64,000 nt of DNA from Bacteroidales bacterium UBA5833 (GTDB lineage Bacteria > Bacteroidota > Bacteroidia > Bacteroidales > Lentimicrobiaceae). Shown here in pieces: positions 36,577-44,789 of this stretch; within the stretch, counting starts at the first letter, position 1, and every line of letters begins with the position of its first letter. The translations under genes and the position numbers were made by a program. The stretch lies in contig DJGZ01000060.1 in assembly GCA_002433025.1 (NCBI GenBank), positions 1 through 64,000 of the forward strand, in the 5' to 3' direction. The notes under the pieces were generated by a model. The model saw only the letters and a program-made list of their open reading frames with translations, had not been told where the DNA came from and ran no database searches.

Positions 36577-37500
36577 ATGATCAATCATTACGGCGGCGAA
36601 CTGGCCGCATTACTCACGGCTGTTTTCTGGACCATTACTGCACTCGCCTTTGAATCTGCCAGCAAAAAGGTTGGTTCCCTGTCGGTTAACCTGATCCGCT
36701 TGTTTCTGGCCATGGTATTGCTTGGAATCTTTGGTCTGTTTACCAGAGGCAGTTTTATCCCTTTTGATGCAGGCAGTCATCAATGGATCTGGCTATCGGT
36801 TTCAGGACTGGTAGGCTTTGTACTGGGCGATCTTTTTCTTTTTCAGGCATACGTGGTTGTCGGGGCACGCATTTCAATGCTGATCATGGCAATGGCACCA
36901 CCTATTGCTGCCATCACAGGCTGGTTGCTGATGGGCGAAACCATGGATGTAAAAAGCCTTCTGGGTATGGTAATGACATTTGCAGGAATCAGCATGGCCA
37001 TTATGGCACGCAAAGAGCCGGGAACCAACAACGGGAAAAACCGGTTCAGCAATCCGCTCAGATTCAGGTACCCCATAAAAGGATTGTTGCTTGCGTTCGG
37101 AGGTGCAGCAGGGCAGGGAGTAGGCCTGGTATTGAGTAAATACGGAATGGGAGACTATGATGCCTTCGCAGCCACGCAGATCCGGGTGCTTACCGGTGTG
37201 GCCGGTTTCATCCTTGTTATTTCAATATACGGTGGCTGGAGCAGGGTGCGGGAAGCACTGCAGAACAAACCGGCCCTGAAGCGGTTGAGTCTGGGCGCCT
37301 TTTTCGGCCCCTTTCTGGGCGTTTCCTTTTCGCTGATCGCAGTAAAATATACCACTTCCGGCATAGCTTCTACCATCATGTCCATCGTTCCGGTTCTTAT
37401 AATTCTTCCTTCCGTGCTGATTATGAAGGAGAAAGTAACCTGGCGCGAGATTGCCGGGGCCTTAGTCGCCGTTGGAGGTGTTTCCCTGTTTTTTATCTGA
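36577..37500 (+). CDS. DMT superfamily (EamA) transporter
   Basis: A 307-residue inner-membrane protein with about ten TM helices in two EamA repeats: GELAALLTAVFWTITALAFESASKKVG opens the first, and IKGLLLAFGGAAGQGVGLVLSKYGM opens the second after a charged loop (KEPGTNNGKNRF). Drug/metabolite transporters of this kind export small molecules; the substrate cannot be inferred. The ATG at 36577 is chosen over an in-frame TTG at 36535 because MINHYGGELAALL is the expected EamA start. It converges with the HIT gene, 18 bp away. Confidence 0.85.
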   Translation: MINHYGGELAALLTAVFWTITALAFESASKKVGSLSVNLIRLFLAMVLLGIFGLFTRGSFIPFDAGSHQWIWLSVSGLVGFVLGDLFLFQAYVVVGARISMLIMAMAPPIAAITGWLLMGETMDVKSLLGMVMTFAGISMAIMARKEPGTNNGKNRFSNPLRFRYPIKGLLLAFGGAAGQGVGLVLSKYGMGDYDAFAATQIRVLTGVAGFILVISIYGGWSRVREALQNKPALKRLSLGAFFGPFLGVSFSLIAVKYTTSGIASTIMSIVPVLIILPSVLIMKEKVTWREIAGALVAVGGVSLFFI

Positions 37501-37518
37501 TTTCTTCAGGAAAGGTGG

Positions 37519-37992
37519 TTACTGACGGCTGATAAATGAAGCCCATTTCTCCTTCAGTGCCCGGCTGATTTCCTTGTACTCCCATTCGCTCAGCACTATC
37601 CTTTCAGGGTTGTCAACGGCAATTGATTGCTGCTCATGGAGTTTTCCGAACCATTCCACCCCTTCGGGCAGATCGCCCGGCTTACGCGGAATAATATGCA
37701 GGTGAAGATGATCCACACTTTGTCCCGCAGCTGCGCCTTCCTGTAACGACCAGTCATAGGCGTCGGACCTGTAGATGTCTGTGAGAAAAGAAGTAACCTT
37801 CCGGGCAAAAGTGAAAAAGCCTGAAATTTCCTCCTCATTGAGCTCAAACAGGCTGCCGGCGTGTTTGTCAGGAATGATCAGCGTATGTCCGGGAAGTATG
37901 GGAGAATGGTTGTATAAAGCGGAAAAACCATTCCCGGCGGCAAATATTTGCGCGGTGACATGTGAATCGCAAAACGGACAGTTTTTTTTCAT
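37519..37992 (-). CDS. HIT family protein
   Basis: A 157-residue nucleotide hydrolase/transferase of the histidine-triad family. The triad is His95-x-His97-x-His99 in DHLHLHIIPRKPGD. An N-terminal CPFC (Cys5, Cys8) could form half of a zinc site, as in some Fhit-like members. Such proteins cleave adenosine phosphoramidates or dinucleoside polyphosphates. Its ATG overlaps the TGA of the preceding gene by one base (TGATG), so it is the third gene of an operon with the OmpA/TSP3 protein and the Cys-cluster protein. Confidence 0.9.
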   Translation of the reverse strand: MKKNCPFCDSHVTAQIFAAGNGFSALYNHSPILPGHTLIIPDKHAGSLFELNEEEISGFFTFARKVTSFLTDIYRSDAYDWSLQEGAAAGQSVDHLHLHIIPRKPGDLPEGVEWFGKLHEQQSIAVDNPERIVLSEWEYKEISRALKEKWASFISRQ

Positions 37993-39002
37993 CAGTAATA
38001 GTGTGTTTTAACATTGGGTTCGCGGAATGATCTGTACTTAACCTCAGCGGATCCCCTGCAGACATCAGCAAAAACGCAGTTGCTGTGGTCGTTGGTTTCG
38101 GTCATCAGGTGAAAAGTGCAGGGCTTTTTTATACAGAAATGATCGGAACAAAGGGTGGTTTCATTACAGCAGGAGCGGCCCAAAGGCCAGAAGAAATCGT
38201 TCATGACCCAGGGTTGAAAACCTGAATTAAATGCAAGGATGCGCAAGGCTTCAATGCAAGCACTTCTGACAGGTTCATCGCTTTCCATTACAGCCCCGTT
38301 GATCAGCCTTTCCTCAAGCGTCCGGTCATTGATTGTCAGACAACCCATCCTTAGCAATACACGTTGCATGTGATAATCCATGATGGGTACAAAGTTATCC
38401 TGATCATTAACAGCATAAAGGCCGGAATCATAAAGCAGTTTGAAAAGAAATGAGGATTTTTTCCTTACCGGATCGCCGAATGCCTTAAAAGCAGCAAGCA
38501 ATTCATAAAATCCTTCACCTTTATTTATCAGCAATCCCCTGCTGTGTGCGAGCAATTGACGGTATTTGCCTCCGTATTGTCTGGTAATAATTATATTCAG
38601 GTCCTTGTATAGTTCAGCCCGTTCGTCAATCCTGTCGAGTGAGGAATCTCCGGCACGACCGTTGTCGCTGAAGGCTGACAGCAATGCCTCCCTGATGACA
38701 TCTTTTTTTGTTTTTGCAACCATGCTGGGTTCAAGCAGCCATGACCTTTGCTCAGCAAGGTTTAAAAAAGCAGCCTCCATATAATCCCACCCGGACAGGT
38801 TTCTTTTTGTGCTGCGCAGGGCATGTGTCTGATGGCAGATTGCTACAGCGCCAAACAGCATACTTAGCCTTGTATCTTCAGGCACCGGGGCCTTAAGAAA
38901 CCCTCTTTCATAAAATGATTGCCTGATCCTGAGCGTGCCGGTTAATAAGCCGACAGCCCGGCAACGTTCAGGATCAGGTTTAACCTGCTGAGTCATATTC
39001 AC
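37992..39002 (-). CDS. Hypothetical protein with C-terminal cysteine cluster
   Basis: A 336-residue soluble, mostly helical protein that I cannot assign to a named family. The last 60 residues contain seven cysteines (278, 279, 285, 290, 295, 309, 315), suggesting a metal or iron-sulfur site. The preceding segment (FKLLYDSGLYAVNDQDNFVPIMDYHMQRVLLRMGCL, ~187-221) has a helix-loop character faintly like HhH DNA glycosylases, only a hint. It lies 2 bp after the OmpA/TSP3 gene and overlaps the HIT gene by one base, so co-expression is likely. No signal peptide or TM helix. Confidence 0.7.
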   Translation of the reverse strand: MNMTQQVKPDPERCRAVGLLTGTLRIRQSFYERGFLKAPVPEDTRLSMLFGAVAICHQTHALRSTKRNLSGWDYMEAAFLNLAEQRSWLLEPSMVAKTKKDVIREALLSAFSDNGRAGDSSLDRIDERAELYKDLNIIITRQYGGKYRQLLAHSRGLLINKGEGFYELLAAFKAFGDPVRKKSSFLFKLLYDSGLYAVNDQDNFVPIMDYHMQRVLLRMGCLTINDRTLEERLINGAVMESDEPVRSACIEALRILAFNSGFQPWVMNDFFWPLGRSCCNETTLCSDHFCIKKPCTFHLMTETNDHSNCVFADVCRGSAEVKYRSFREPNVKTHYY

Positions 39003-39004
39003 AT

Positions 39005-41365
39005 TTAATCGAAGACAATCTTCATTTCAACCCTTCTGTTTTTCTGACGGCCGGCTGGTGTTTTGTTGTCGGCAACGGGACGTTCCTGGCCGAACCATTC
39101 AGTGCGGATGCGGTATTCTTCAACTCCCCGGCTGATCAGGTAATCCTTAACTGCCTGTGTCCTGTTTTTAGAAAGTGTCATGTTCGACTCAGGCTTTCCA
39201 GTGTTATCTGTATGGCCCGAAAGCTGCACTTTCCATACAGATTTTTGAACGAGCAGTTGGGCCAGTTCGTTGAGTGCCGGGAATGAAACGGTTTTAATTA
39301 CGGATTTGCCCGATTCAAATTCCAGGTTGGAGAATGCCCTGTCTATGATCTCTTTTTCTTCCTTTTTAATTGCCGGGCAGCCATTATTCTCGGGTACACC
39401 GGGAATGGTCGGACAGAGGTCATATTTATCAGAAATTCCATCACCGTCGGTATCGGGACAGCCCATAAATTCTTTAGGACCCGGAATTGTCGGGCAGTCA
39501 TCGTCTTCATCGGGGATGCCGTCATTGTCAGAATCGGCAAACGGGCAGCCGCCGAATTCAGGCTTTCCGGGTATATCCGGGCAAAGGTCTGAACGGTCGG
39601 GAATGCCGTCTCCGTCACGGTCGGGGCAGCCGTTCAGACTGGCAGGGCCCGGCTGGTCAGGGCATTCGTCAAGATGATCTACGATACCATCACCATCTGA
39701 ATCAGGGCAACCGTTATATTGCGGAAGGCCGGGATGGTCAGGACACTGATCGTCTTTGTCGGGAATTCCGTCGCCATCGCGGTCAGGACAACCCCTGAGC
39801 GCTTCGATCCCGGCATCGTACGGACAATCGTCCAGGTGATCCGGGATGCCGTCAGCATCCGCATCCGGGCATCCGCGCATCTCCCAGGTGCCTGGTACAT
39901 CAGGACATAAATCATTGTCATCGCTGACACCGTCACGGTCTCTGTCGCCCTTAACACTGCGATACACCGGTAACTTAAACATTATATAACCATCAAGAGC
40001 ATAACTCTGCTTTGCCAACCTGTTATTGAGGATGGTATTGGATCCGATCCATACTGGACCAAGCCTCAGGCTGAGCCCTGCATTGAAGCGATTGAACTGG
40101 TCAAGGTGTACAGGCACTGCAAATCCAAACCATTTGTGATCGTAACGGGGTGTAAATGTATATGACGTAACGTAATGTGTCTTTGATACCATACCTGTTC
40201 CCTTACGAAGGGCGAAGAAAGGTGTGAAATTCAGGAAAAACCCGGAACCAAGGTTGTAGTCTGCCTGAAGGCTCAGGGCTGTAGGAAGCCCCATGCTGTA
40301 TGATTCATTGGCATTCTCATTGAATCCGAAACGGGCACGCAGGGTATCATTAATATCTGAAACCGAATTGATTTCCATTCCATGGATATACCAATCCCTT
40401 ATGTCTGCATTAAAATCCTGGCTGTAAAAGCCTTTATTGTACCTGATGCTGCCAAAATCAAGCAGAGAGATACCAAGTCTGAAGAGGTATTTATCCTTGT
40501 CACCCCTGAGCAGCCTGTCCTTCCCATCCATGGAATAAGTGAATGAAGCAATATCCGGCCGGTACTCATATACCAGTCCCAGATCGAAGCCGAACCCTGG
40601 TCCGGGAAGGTTTTTAATGGCCGGATTACCTTCCTCATCAAACGTTTCAGAGATTCCATAGTTGACCTTTGACTGAAACAGTGACAATGTATCAGGGCTG
40701 TCGAGCCTGTATGTAAGGTCATTGATAAACACATAACCTGAACTCAGACCCTGGAGGTATTTCAGGGTAGCGCCCCCTTTCAGAAAGTGTTTCTGCTTAT
40801 TCAGAATTACCGTGGCATAGGTAAACCCGAACTCAGCCCAGGAGTTGGCCTGCATACTGAAGTTTGCATTGGTGAGCGTTTGCCTGAGCAGGGGTTCGTA
40901 TTCAAATCTTTCGCTGAAGAGTTGAGCAAGGTCTTCAGTAATATTGTCAATGTTTAACATGACTCTTGTCCTCGAGCTGAAGCCGATTGCTGAATGCTCA
41001 TCAAGGTTGATCATGAATGATGGCAGGATAACCCCGGCTGTCAGAAACCCGTATTTATCTTTACCGTCATAGCTCCGGAAAACATACTTATCGCCGAAAT
41101 CCTCATCCTCCCATGAGGATGGCTTAAAAAAAACCTTCTTGTCAAGTGCGACAAAAGTGTTGTTTGCCATCATTTCTGCACCAAAAACCGTCATATCGAA
41201 ACGGTAACGGCTATCGGCGATAGAGGCAGGCTGCAACAACAACCCGGCAGCACCGCTGTAATTACTCTGTGAAAATGGCAGATAACTCTGACCGGAAAGC
41301 TGTTCAGGAGGCACAATCGCCATCAATACTACAATGAAAGTAATGCAGTTAAAGATTCGCTTCAT
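39005..41365 (-). CDS. OmpA family outer-membrane protein with thrombospondin type 3 repeats
   Basis: A 786-residue envelope protein. A signal peptide (NCITFIVVLMAIVPPEQLSGQ) precedes a large DUF5723-like beta-barrel region (~30-450; YNLGSGFFLNFTPFFALRKG, FTPRYDHKWFGFAVPVHL). Seven calcium-binding TSP3 repeats of the form DxDGDGIPDxxDxCPD then link to a C-terminal OmpA peptidoglycan-binding domain (WKVQLSGHTDNTG, NRTQAVKDYLISRGV, NRRVEMKIV). It probably anchors the outer membrane to peptidoglycan through the C-terminal domain with the repeats as a rigid Ca-stabilised spacer. First gene of an operon with the Cys-cluster protein and HIT. A near-consensus -7 (TACCTTTA, 41393-41400) lies upstream. 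Confidence 0.92.
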   Translation of the reverse strand: MKRIFNCITFIVVLMAIVPPEQLSGQSYLPFSQSNYSGAAGLLLQPASIADSRYRFDMTVFGAEMMANNTFVALDKKVFFKPSSWEDEDFGDKYVFRSYDGKDKYGFLTAGVILPSFMINLDEHSAIGFSSRTRVMLNIDNITEDLAQLFSERFEYEPLLRQTLTNANFSMQANSWAEFGFTYATVILNKQKHFLKGGATLKYLQGLSSGYVFINDLTYRLDSPDTLSLFQSKVNYGISETFDEEGNPAIKNLPGPGFGFDLGLVYEYRPDIASFTYSMDGKDRLLRGDKDKYLFRLGISLLDFGSIRYNKGFYSQDFNADIRDWYIHGMEINSVSDINDTLRARFGFNENANESYSMGLPTALSLQADYNLGSGFFLNFTPFFALRKGTGMVSKTHYVTSYTFTPRYDHKWFGFAVPVHLDQFNRFNAGLSLRLGPVWIGSNTILNNRLAKQSYALDGYIMFKLPVYRSVKGDRDRDGVSDDNDLCPDVPGTWEMRGCPDADADGIPDHLDDCPYDAGIEALRGCPDRDGDGIPDKDDQCPDHPGLPQYNGCPDSDGDGIVDHLDECPDQPGPASLNGCPDRDGDGIPDRSDLCPDIPGKPEFGGCPFADSDNDGIPDEDDDCPTIPGPKEFMGCPDTDGDGISDKYDLCPTIPGVPENNGCPAIKKEEKEIIDRAFSNLEFESGKSVIKTVSFPALNELAQLLVQKSVWKVQLSGHTDNTGKPESNMTLSKNRTQAVKDYLISRGVEEYRIRTEWFGQERPVADNKTPAGRQKNRRVEMKIVFD

Positions 41366-41660
41366 CGGATAACGGTTTATGGGGTGAACAATTAAAGGTA
41401 CGAAGTTTCTTATGAGATCGTCCGGGTGTTGAAATCTTTTGATAATTCTGCCGGACTAACTGATAATAGCCTGGAATCGCAAATTGTAACTGCTGATTTC
41501 AGCGTTTTCATGTCTTATATGATAAAATACACTGACAATCAGCCTCAGCTGAGTTTCATGCAATGTGTTTGACTGAAACTTAAAAATTCTGATTTATTCA
41601 TATCCATCTTCATGCTTCAATCAGGATTTCAGCGAATACCTGCCAATCACCGGGCACGAT

Positions 41661-42527
41661 TTACCCGGCTGCAATCATGTAAATCGCAACGACAGAAACA
41701 GTAATCCCGATCCAGTTGATTGTTCTCAACTTTTCCCTGAAAATAAAATAACCGGCAAGGGAAGAAAGAATAACCACACTGATGTTGAGCAGGGGAATAA
41801 ATACAGAGATCTGTACCAACTCCAACCCTTTAAGCAGGTAAAATAATGAATACCAATTTAATAAGCCAAGAACAACTCCGGCAAGCAAATCAACCGGCTT
41901 AAATTTTATATTTTGTTTCAGGAATCTGTAAATACTGATCAGGATTCCAAATACAAAGGCAACAGCAAAAGCTGAAGCTGCATATGTTACATAGGCTGCT
42001 TCATTCCCCGCCGGCAGGAAAAAATACTGCGTGATTTTTACGGCTGAATCATTCAACCCCATTAATAAAAAGACTGATACAGGGATAATGAACACATTGA
42101 CATTCAGTACAATAGCCTTTTCTTTTTTCAGGGTCAGATAAAAGGCGATTAAGGCCAATAATATACCGGCAATTTTTACTGGACCGGCTTTGTCGCCGAT
42201 CACTGCAAGTCCGATGACAACCGGGATAATCACCGACATTCTGCTGCTGATTGCCGTCAGCGCGATGCCTGCTTTCCGGGCTGATATGGAAAACATGACA
42301 AACCCCAGGATCAGCAACGCCCCGGTAATCAGCGACATAATCATCCAGTCGTCAACAGGGGAGAAGGTTAATGTATAGTTTCGTCCGGTATACCCGAATC
42401 CAAACAAGGCACCTACAATGTAATTGATGGTTATGGCCGAAAAGCTGTCAATTTTATACCGTTCAAAAAGTTTAAAGCAAACAAGAATAAGGGTGGATGC
42501 TGCTACCGCAAAAAAGAGATAAATCAT
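41661..42527 (-). CDS. EamA family membrane transporter
   Basis: A 288-residue inner-membrane protein with about ten hydrophobic helices and the two-repeat layout of EamA/DMT transporters (SAITINYIVGALFGFGY; DLLAGVVLGLLNWYSLFYLLKGLELVQISVF; GYFIFREKLRTINWIGI). It diverges clearly from the DMT protein 5 kb upstream and is not a recent duplicate. Substrate unknown. A perfect -7 element is 17 bp upstream. The 295-bp gap downstream, up to the OmpA gene, contains nothing recognisable. Confidence 0.82.
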   Translation of the reverse strand: MIYLFFAVAASTLILVCFKLFERYKIDSFSAITINYIVGALFGFGYTGRNYTLTFSPVDDWMIMSLITGALLILGFVMFSISARKAGIALTAISSRMSVIIPVVIGLAVIGDKAGPVKIAGILLALIAFYLTLKKEKAIVLNVNVFIIPVSVFLLMGLNDSAVKITQYFFLPAGNEAAYVTYAASAFAVAFVFGILISIYRFLKQNIKFKPVDLLAGVVLGLLNWYSLFYLLKGLELVQISVFIPLLNISVVILSSLAGYFIFREKLRTINWIGITVSVVAIYMIAAG

Positions 42528-42543
42528 CAGGATAAAATTTGCG

Positions 42544-42551
42544 CAAATATA
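42544..42551 (-). promoter_or_regulatory. -7 element for the EamA transporter
   Basis: TATATTTG on the minus strand, perfect TAnnTTTG, 16 bp before the ATG; the -33 position is not conserved. Confidence 0.45.
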
Positions 42552-42571
42552 ATGAATGGCACAGGACCTGA

Positions 42572-43600
42572 TCAGTGTTTTAATGTTACCTGGCGTTCAA
42601 TGATCAGGTAGACCGGTATGCCTGCGTTTATGGGCTTATGCAGAATATAATCAGGTGCAATATCAGCATAAGGCACGGACAAATACTGACCGGGGCCGGG
42701 GCTGATCACAAGAGAGGCAGCCACTGAGCTTTTGCTGATGCTTTCGGCAAATTCAGCACCGGTCAGTTGTATAAAACTAGCCAGACTTAACAGACTGCGC
42801 TCCCAGAAGGCAGTCCTGCGCCGGATCAGGTTGTATAATTCCGGTAGAAATGATTCAGAGACCCCTGAAAGCTCCAGGAGTGTGATGCCCAGTCCAAGCA
42901 CCAGGTGGCGGTGATCCTGAACAATAAACCCGGTTGCTGGAAGCTGGTCAAGCAAAAGGTATTTGTTTCGTTTGTGGTTATCTGCAATCCTGTGAAAAGT
43001 GAGCAGATCATAAACCAGAATAGATTCTTCGGAACCTGATATTTCTGAAATATCTGCGGGTTGTGCCAAACGGTCTTTGTATAAGGTATTGGTTGAAACA
43101 CCGGGCTTTAACTTGTTGAAGAACTTATCAAAAAGACAGGCTATTTCTTCCTTTTCAGTCCTGCACAAATAAACCGCATCGGCAATCCGTTCGGCAATGT
43201 TTTCCGCAATGCCTGTTTCCGTAAGCCAACGCGACATCATATCTGTTGGAAAAGGAGTCAGGTTCAAATAGAGAAAAACGACTGCCGTAAGTAACTCATA
43301 GTTTTCGGGCATGGTCAGGAAATATTCATTTAATACATCGGCCAGGGGATGAAAAAACCGGCATTCCTTCAACAAACCAGCCAGTCCTTTCGGAGTATAA
43401 ATCATTGAACCGGACAATAAGCCCGGAGGAACCAGGCTTAAATCCACCAAAGAGTAACTCATATTGTCTGGTAAAAATTGTCTGATCAGGAGGGATGTTC
43501 CCCGGATTTCATCCCTGACCGCTTCCGGTAAGGTTATGGAATATTGGCCGGCATCGGTATTATATTCTGTCTCATCCAGAAAAAAAACAGCCATATACAT
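42572..43600 (-). CDS. Hypothetical protein, no family recognised
   Basis: A 342-residue cytoplasmic-looking protein rich in Leu and acidic residues, mostly predicted helical, with no signal peptide, TM helix or metal motif. Distinctive stretches are YSLVDLSLVPPGLLSG, FFHPLADVLNEYFLT and ELYNLIRRRTAFWERSLLSLASFIQ. The frame is long, has clean codon use and a promoter, so it is a real gene. I chose the ATG at 43598-43600 over an in-frame TTG upstream because the -7 element lies between them; a second ATG 6 bp downstream is equally possible. It is divergent from prmC. Confidence 0.65.
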   Translation of the reverse strand: MYMAVFFLDETEYNTDAGQYSITLPEAVRDEIRGTSLLIRQFLPDNMSYSLVDLSLVPPGLLSGSMIYTPKGLAGLLKECRFFHPLADVLNEYFLTMPENYELLTAVVFLYLNLTPFPTDMMSRWLTETGIAENIAERIADAVYLCRTEKEEIACLFDKFFNKLKPGVSTNTLYKDRLAQPADISEISGSEESILVYDLLTFHRIADNHKRNKYLLLDQLPATGFIVQDHRHLVLGLGITLLELSGVSESFLPELYNLIRRRTAFWERSLLSLASFIQLTGAEFAESISKSSVAASLVISPGPGQYLSVPYADIAPDYILHKPINAGIPVYLIIERQVTLKH

Positions 43601-43612
43601 TATTTTATCTGA

Positions 43613-43620
43613 CAAAGTTA
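43613..43620 (-). promoter_or_regulatory. -7 element for the hypothetical gene divergent from prmC
   Basis: TAACTTTG on the minus strand, perfect TAnnTTTG, 12 bp before the ATG. Its -33 partner is TTTC at a long spacing. Confidence 0.45.
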
Positions 43621-43675
43621 TCAAATCAAAATACCATGAAATAGAAAACCATATATATTCCTAAGTTTTTCGGAT

Positions 43676-43683
43676 TAATTTTG
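43676..43683 (+). promoter_or_regulatory. -7 element for prmC
   Basis: TAATTTTG, perfect TAnnTTTG, only 8 bp before the first ATG of prmC, implying a nearly leaderless mRNA or use of the second ATG at 43701. Confidence 0.5.
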
Positions 43684-43691
43684 CCGTTTTA

Positions 43692-44558
43692 ATGAACACC
43701 ATGACAAACCGGGAACTTGAAAGGCATTTGTTTGATTCAATAAAGCCAGTTTACGGAGAAAGGGAAGCGCGTGCAATTCAACGTTTTCTGTTTCGTGCGC
43801 TGCATGGCCTTTCTGATGCAGAATGGTTGTTAATCAGGAACGATGAAGCCAATTCTGAATTTGAATCCACTGTAAAACAAGCGATTCCGTCTCTTATACA
43901 GCAGATGCCGGTTCAATATGTGGCAGGGAAAACATGGTTTTGTAATCTCGGGTTTGTGGTAAAACCGGGAGTGTTGATTCCCAGGCCCGAAACGGAAGCC
44001 CTGGTAACCCGGATTGCTGAAAAATTCATGGATACCAGTGGCTTACGCGTACTGGATATCGGGACCGGAAGCGGCGCCATCGCGGTCAGCCTGTCGGTAC
44101 TTTTAAACCGGCCTGAAATTACTGCATTCGACATCAGCGATGCTGCGCTTGAGATCGCTTCAGCCAACGCTGAAATGCATAACCGGAATGTGAGGTTTTA
44201 TAAAGTCGATATCCTGGACAAAAAGACCTGGCCTGAAGGTGGCTTATATGATCTGATTGTCAGCAATCCACCTTATGTTAAGGAATCGGAAAAAGCTTTC
44301 ATGCAGCCCAATGTGCTGAAGTATGAGCCTGGGCTTGCTTTGTTTGTTGATGATCATGATGCGTTGAAATTTTATAGTGCCATTGCTGAATTCGCCGGGA
44401 TTAACCTGAAGCCGGGCGGTTCGCTCTGGTTTGAGATCAATGAAGCGGAAGGTGATAACATCAGGCAGCTTCTGACTGAAATGAGGTTCAGCCATGTGGA
44501 TATACTCACTGATCTGTCGGGAAAACAGCGGTTCGCATCTGCCATCAGGCCTGATTAA
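43692..44558 (+). CDS. prmC: Peptide chain release factor N5-glutamine methyltransferase
   Basis: PrmC methylates the GGQ glutamine of RF1 and RF2, raising termination efficiency. The 288 residues show an N-terminal helical RF-binding domain, RPETEALV, a SAM-binding loop (VLDIGTGSGAIAVSL, ~117-131), and the catalytic NPPY at ~192-195 in LIVSNPPYVKESE. Length and order match the family. A second in-frame ATG three codons later is an alternative start. The RF1 gene (prfA), often adjacent in other phyla, is not here; the gene is flanked by an orphan and a subtilase. Confidence 0.95.
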   Translation: MNTMTNRELERHLFDSIKPVYGEREARAIQRFLFRALHGLSDAEWLLIRNDEANSEFESTVKQAIPSLIQQMPVQYVAGKTWFCNLGFVVKPGVLIPRPETEALVTRIAEKFMDTSGLRVLDIGTGSGAIAVSLSVLLNRPEITAFDISDAALEIASANAEMHNRNVRFYKVDILDKKTWPEGGLYDLIVSNPPYVKESEKAFMQPNVLKYEPGLALFVDDHDALKFYSAIAEFAGINLKPGGSLWFEINEAEGDNIRQLLTEMRFSHVDILTDLSGKQRFASAIRPD

Positions 44559-44789
44559 GCATACTTCATTTTTCTATAATGGTCAAATCAATTTGTCTGT
44601 AGTATAGCTAAGATTCTTCGTTCACCGGAAGGGGAGGTCATTTCATTTTATACTTTCAGGCATAAAATAAGTCAACATTTTGAAAATCAATACAGGAATT
44701 ACCGATCTTTGCAAATAAACAGGACCGGAACGGAGCAGTAAACTTTTTATTGTCCGGCTTGTTCTGATTATCAGTTCTAATTGATTGTA

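Noticed and set aside
39270..39910. Long open frames antisense to the OmpA/TSP3 gene
   Set aside because: The regular TSP3 DNA repeats keep the other frames open; the sense frame has signal peptide, Ca-binding repeats and an OmpA domain.
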